Positions 15,131-17,733 of a DNA stretch of 17,733 nt are shown one piece after another (within the stretch, counting starts at the first letter, position 1; the number at the start of each line of letters is the position of its first letter). Source of the DNA: Planctomycetota bacterium. GTDB lineage: Bacteria; Planctomycetota; SZUA-567; H5-PLA8; CALKMO01. The stretch is taken from assembly GCA_026417845.1 (NCBI GenBank), contig JAOACM010000024.1, forward strand, positions 1-17,733, written 5' to 3'. Both the position numbers and the translations under genes were made by a program. The notes under the pieces are model-generated. The model had not been told where the DNA came from. It saw only the letters and a list, made by a program, of their open reading frames with translations, and searched no databases.

Positions 15131-17733
15131 ATGCAGGACTTTCGTGCGGCCGGGGTGGTACTGGCGCGGCCTGCGGCGGCGGGGGTCGCGCGGGCGCCTG
15201 GAGGGGCACGGGCGGCGATTGGCGCGGCGGTTTCCGCGTGGGCGCCGGTCTTGCTGTTCGCAGCGCAGGGCGGGTGGTACGCCCATTCGTGCCTGGGAAA
15301 CGCGGCGCTGGCGGATGAGTGGGAGGGGCCGAAGCTGAAGCCGGTAGCGCGGGAAGAGGTATTCGAGTTCGCGCGGAAGCCCGAGTTCCGGAGGGTCGGG
15401 AAGGACCGGTACGAGATAACGTTCGCGACGAAGGGCCGGTGCGACGTGGCCGTGGCGATCGAGGACGGGGCAGGAAGGATCGTACGGCATATCGCATATG
15501 GTGTGCTTGGGCCGAACGCGCCGGAGCCTTTGAGGCCGGATTCGCTGGAGCAGACGCTCGCCTGGGACGGGAAGGACGATTTCCGGAGATATGTGGAGGA
15601 ACCGGAGAAGTGCGTCGCGCGCGTATCGCTGGGGCTCAAGCCGGTATTCGACAAGGTGCTCGGATGGCATCCGAAAGATGTCATAGGAGATATCACCGGT
15701 CTGGCGGCCGGACCTGAAGGGGTGGTCGTAATTACGGGAGGAGGCTACTGGCAGTCCGTGAGACTCTTTAGTCACGACGGCGGGTACATCCGGACGTTGA
15801 TGCCGCCGCCGGCCGACAAACTGGGCGCCATCGAGGGGCTTACTGGTGGTCTGATGCCGGTGCCCGGCCAGGAACCGGGCGTTCCGCGGCGCACGCGCTA
15901 CGGCATAATCGCGCCGTTCGCGTTCGGGGGAAGGGCGGTCTCGAGCAACCCGGCCGTCATATCGAACGGCAGAGTGGCGATAGCCATCCACGGCGGCCAG
16001 CTTCCCAAACAGATCGTGCGTATCGGGACGGACGGGACTTCCAGGGGCGAAAGCGTTTCGGGGCCTGTGCTGGCGGATTCGAGGGAGAACTTCGACGGCG
16101 GCGGCGAGATGGCCGCGAGCCCGGACGGCAAATACCTTTACATCACCGCGATGGGCGCGAACGCCGAATATGACGGGCGCGGGCGGCTCAGGGATCTTAA
16201 CTTCCCGAAGCGCGACCCCCGCCACGCGGTCTTCCGCGTGGAATGGAATCAGAAGGAGAAGCTGGATTGGAACCAGCCGTTCGCCGGCGAGGTCGGAAGG
16301 CCGCCGTACAGCAGGAACAAGAGCTACTACGGTGACGACGACCGCCACCTGGACACGCCCTGCGGGATCGCCTGCGATTCCCAAGGGCGCGTGTACGTAT
16401 CCGATTACGGCAATAACCGTATTCAGGTCTTCAAGCCCGACGGCGCCCCGGCTGCCTCCATAAAGGTCCAGCGGCCCAGACAGCTTGCCATCCATCATAA
16501 GACGGGCGAGATATATCTGCTTTCGTACGACTGGGGCTACAGGGACATCCAGTTCGTCAAGCTCTCTCCGCTGCCGGATTCGAAGGAGATGTTTCGCGCG
16601 CCGCTGACGGTGAAGATCGGAGACACCGGCCCCGGCCACGACCTGGGCGATTTCAAGTCCATGTGGATGCAGGCGGGCTTCCAGATGTTGTTCTGCCTCG
16701 ACTCCTGGGCCGACCCGCCGCGGATATGGTTGACTCTCGGCAAACAGCGCCTGACCAGGTGGGTCGAGAAAGGGAAAGGGTTCGAGCAGGAGGAGGATTT
16801 CGAGCAGACCGTAACCGGGGACGGATACCTGCCGCACGCCTACAACGGGTACAAGATGAACCGGATACACGTGGACCACATCCGGGGGGACCTGTACTAT
16901 GTCAACAGCCTTTCCGGCACGATCCTGAAGATGCCCGCCGGCGAGGAAAAGAAGTGGCTGCGGGTTTTCCTGGGGCACCGCGCCGGCTGCGACGAGATGG
17001 CGATGGGCTGGGATGGGCTGATGTATGTTCGCACCGTCCAGTGGCTGGTGCGCTTCGACCCGTCCTCGCCGCAGCCGGCTGATGGACACAGGAAGAAAGA
17101 GGCCGACCTGGTAATAGAAATGGACAGGGAAGTGCCCTTCGACTACGGCGAGGAACAATTGATACCGTGGACCGGGGGGCGGAAGTTCCGCGGCGTACTG
17201 AAACTGCCGGCCCAGATACCCGGCAACGGCTTCGATCAGGGGATGTCCGTGACGCCGAGGGGCGATGTGCTGGCGCTGTGCAAGAACTTCCACCAGATCG
17301 CAGACCGTTTCGAGAGCAAGGGGACGACGATCCCGCCGCTGGAGAGCGACCGCTACAGACCGAAGATATTCCCCGGGCGCAAATGGGACTGCGCGGAGCT
17401 GGTCTTCCGGTGGGACAACCGCGGGGAGATGACCGGCGAGGACCTGATAGCCGCCGGGGCCGGTTCGACGGCGTGCATCAAGGGCGACAGATGGGGCAAC
17501 ATCTACATCGGGTTGAGCGCGCACCAGGTGGGGCCGGACGGCAAGCCGTGCGTCCCGACCCACAGCGGCGATACGCACGGGATAGGCGCCGTGCTGAAGT
17601 TCCCGCCGTCCGGCGGCAAGATATACGGCACATGGGGCACGCCGGCTGTTCTGAAAGAGATTCCCAACAGACCGCACGAATACGAGGTCGGAGGAGAGAA
17701 GCTCTGGACGAAAAACCTGCTCTGGTCATATCC
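15131..17733 (+). CDS. Large secreted NHL-repeat beta-propeller protein (paralog 2, 3' partial)
   Basis: 867 codons are visible and the frame is still open at the right edge. The ATG at 15131 gives MQDFRAAGVVLARPAAAG, a hydrophobic region (AVSAWAPVLLFAAQGG, about residues 33-48) and an A-L-A cleavage site at 59-61 before DEWEGPKLKP, matching its neighbour. The FlgD-Ig-like domain is at about 62-184. A clear NHL repeat is at 412-438 (GIACDSQGRVYVSDYGNNRIQVF). The conserved blocks EVPFDYGEEQ (about 667), DRYRPKIF, GEMTGEDL and LWTKN are in the same order as in paralog 1. From that alignment about 120 codons, including any Cys-rich tail, lie beyond the window. Residues about 185-400 are much less similar than the flanking parts, with different loops. 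The function is unknown and probably extracytoplasmic binding, by analogy with other NHL propellers. Confidence 0.9.
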   Translation, partial: MQDFRAAGVVLARPAAAGVARAPGGARAAIGAAVSAWAPVLLFAAQGGWYAHSCLGNAALADEWEGPKLKPVAREEVFEFARKPEFRRVGKDRYEITFATKGRCDVAVAIEDGAGRIVRHIAYGVLGPNAPEPLRPDSLEQTLAWDGKDDFRRYVEEPEKCVARVSLGLKPVFDKVLGWHPKDVIGDITGLAAGPEGVVVITGGGYWQSVRLFSHDGGYIRTLMPPPADKLGAIEGLTGGLMPVPGQEPGVPRRTRYGIIAPFAFGGRAVSSNPAVISNGRVAIAIHGGQLPKQIVRIGTDGTSRGESVSGPVLADSRENFDGGGEMAASPDGKYLYITAMGANAEYDGRGRLRDLNFPKRDPRHAVFRVEWNQKEKLDWNQPFAGEVGRPPYSRNKSYYGDDDRHLDTPCGIACDSQGRVYVSDYGNNRIQVFKPDGAPAASIKVQRPRQLAIHHKTGEIYLLSYDWGYRDIQFVKLSPLPDSKEMFRAPLTVKIGDTGPGHDLGDFKSMWMQAGFQMLFCLDSWADPPRIWLTLGKQRLTRWVEKGKGFEQEEDFEQTVTGDGYLPHAYNGYKMNRIHVDHIRGDLYYVNSLSGTILKMPAGEEKKWLRVFLGHRAGCDEMAMGWDGLMYVRTVQWLVRFDPSSPQPADGHRKKEADLVIEMDREVPFDYGEEQLIPWTGGRKFRGVLKLPAQIPGNGFDQGMSVTPRGDVLALCKNFHQIADRFESKGTTIPPLESDRYRPKIFPGRKWDCAELVFRWDNRGEMTGEDLIAAGAGSTACIKGDRWGNIYIGLSAHQVGPDGKPCVPTHSGDTHGIGAVLKFPPSGGKIYGTWGTPAVLKEIPNRPHEYEVGGEKLWTKNLLWSY
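15314..15682 (+). repeat. Copy B of the duplicated FlgD-Ig-like N-terminal segment
   Basis: It is the counterpart of 12394-12762 in direct orientation about 2.9 kb downstream, at the start of the mature second NHL protein. Direct repeats like this allow recombination that would delete one gene or fuse the two. Confidence 0.85.

Noticed and set aside
12247..15696. Very long minus-strand open frame of 1149 codons opposite the first NHL gene
   Set aside because: It is antisense to a gene with clear NHL motifs, has no recognisable domain, is Arg/Pro/His-rich and crosses two genes. This is a usual artefact of GC-rich codon bias.
15032..17677. Minus-strand open frame of 881 codons opposite the second NHL gene
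   Set aside because: Same reasons as for the other antisense frame; the + strand frame carries the paralogous protein.
1..17733. CRISPR array, tRNA or rRNA gene, integrase or transposase
   Set aside because: No regularly spaced direct repeats, no RNA gene signatures and no recombinase motifs were seen on either strand.

Overview
The window is GC-rich, densely packed and co-directional: every gene I can support reads on the + strand. There are eight protein genes, the first cut by the left edge and the last by the right edge. I see no rRNA, tRNA, CRISPR array, transposase or integrase. The gene content points to the Planctomycetota or a near relative in the PVC group. Evidence for this is a prenyltransferase/squalene-oxidase-repeat protein directly followed by a DUF4175-type membrane protein, giant PQQ-type beta-propellers with TPRs, an NPCBM protein, and large secreted NHL proteins. 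This is inferred from family content only, with no marker gene present. Ile AUA and Arg AGG codons are common despite the high GC.

Region 1 (1-10531) looks like one operon. It holds the tail of a prenyltransferase-repeat protein, a 1250-aa DUF4175-like membrane protein, a 1524-aa exported TPR plus double beta-propeller protein, and two tandem paralogous lipoprotein-like proteins. The second and third of these genes overlap by 4 bp (GTGA), the third and fourth by 4 bp (ATGA), and the two paralogs by 26 bp, so translation is probably coupled. All products are predicted to be in or beyond the cytoplasmic membrane, which suggests a shared cell-envelope role. The exact function is unknown.

Region 2 (10532-12006) opens with a 233-bp gap. 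It contains a hairpin just after the stop codon and then a 128-bp element bounded by perfect 15-bp inverted repeats, with three smaller hairpins inside, so it could fold like a cloverleaf. The gap is followed by a secreted protein with several small beta-rich modules and a C-terminal NPCBM carbohydrate-binding-like domain.

Region 3 (12007-17733) starts with a 195-bp gap carrying two hairpins, then has two large tandem paralogs. Each has a signal peptide, a strongly conserved FlgD-Ig-like N-terminal domain and an NHL-type propeller. The first is complete (960 aa) and has a Cys-rich C-terminal motif. The second runs off the window after 867 codons.

The most promising unexplained items are the cloverleaf-like intergenic element, the unrecognised lipoprotein pair coupled to the DUF4175/propeller genes, and the uneven conservation between the two NHL paralogs. 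I do not see proof of a wholly new defence or mobile system.
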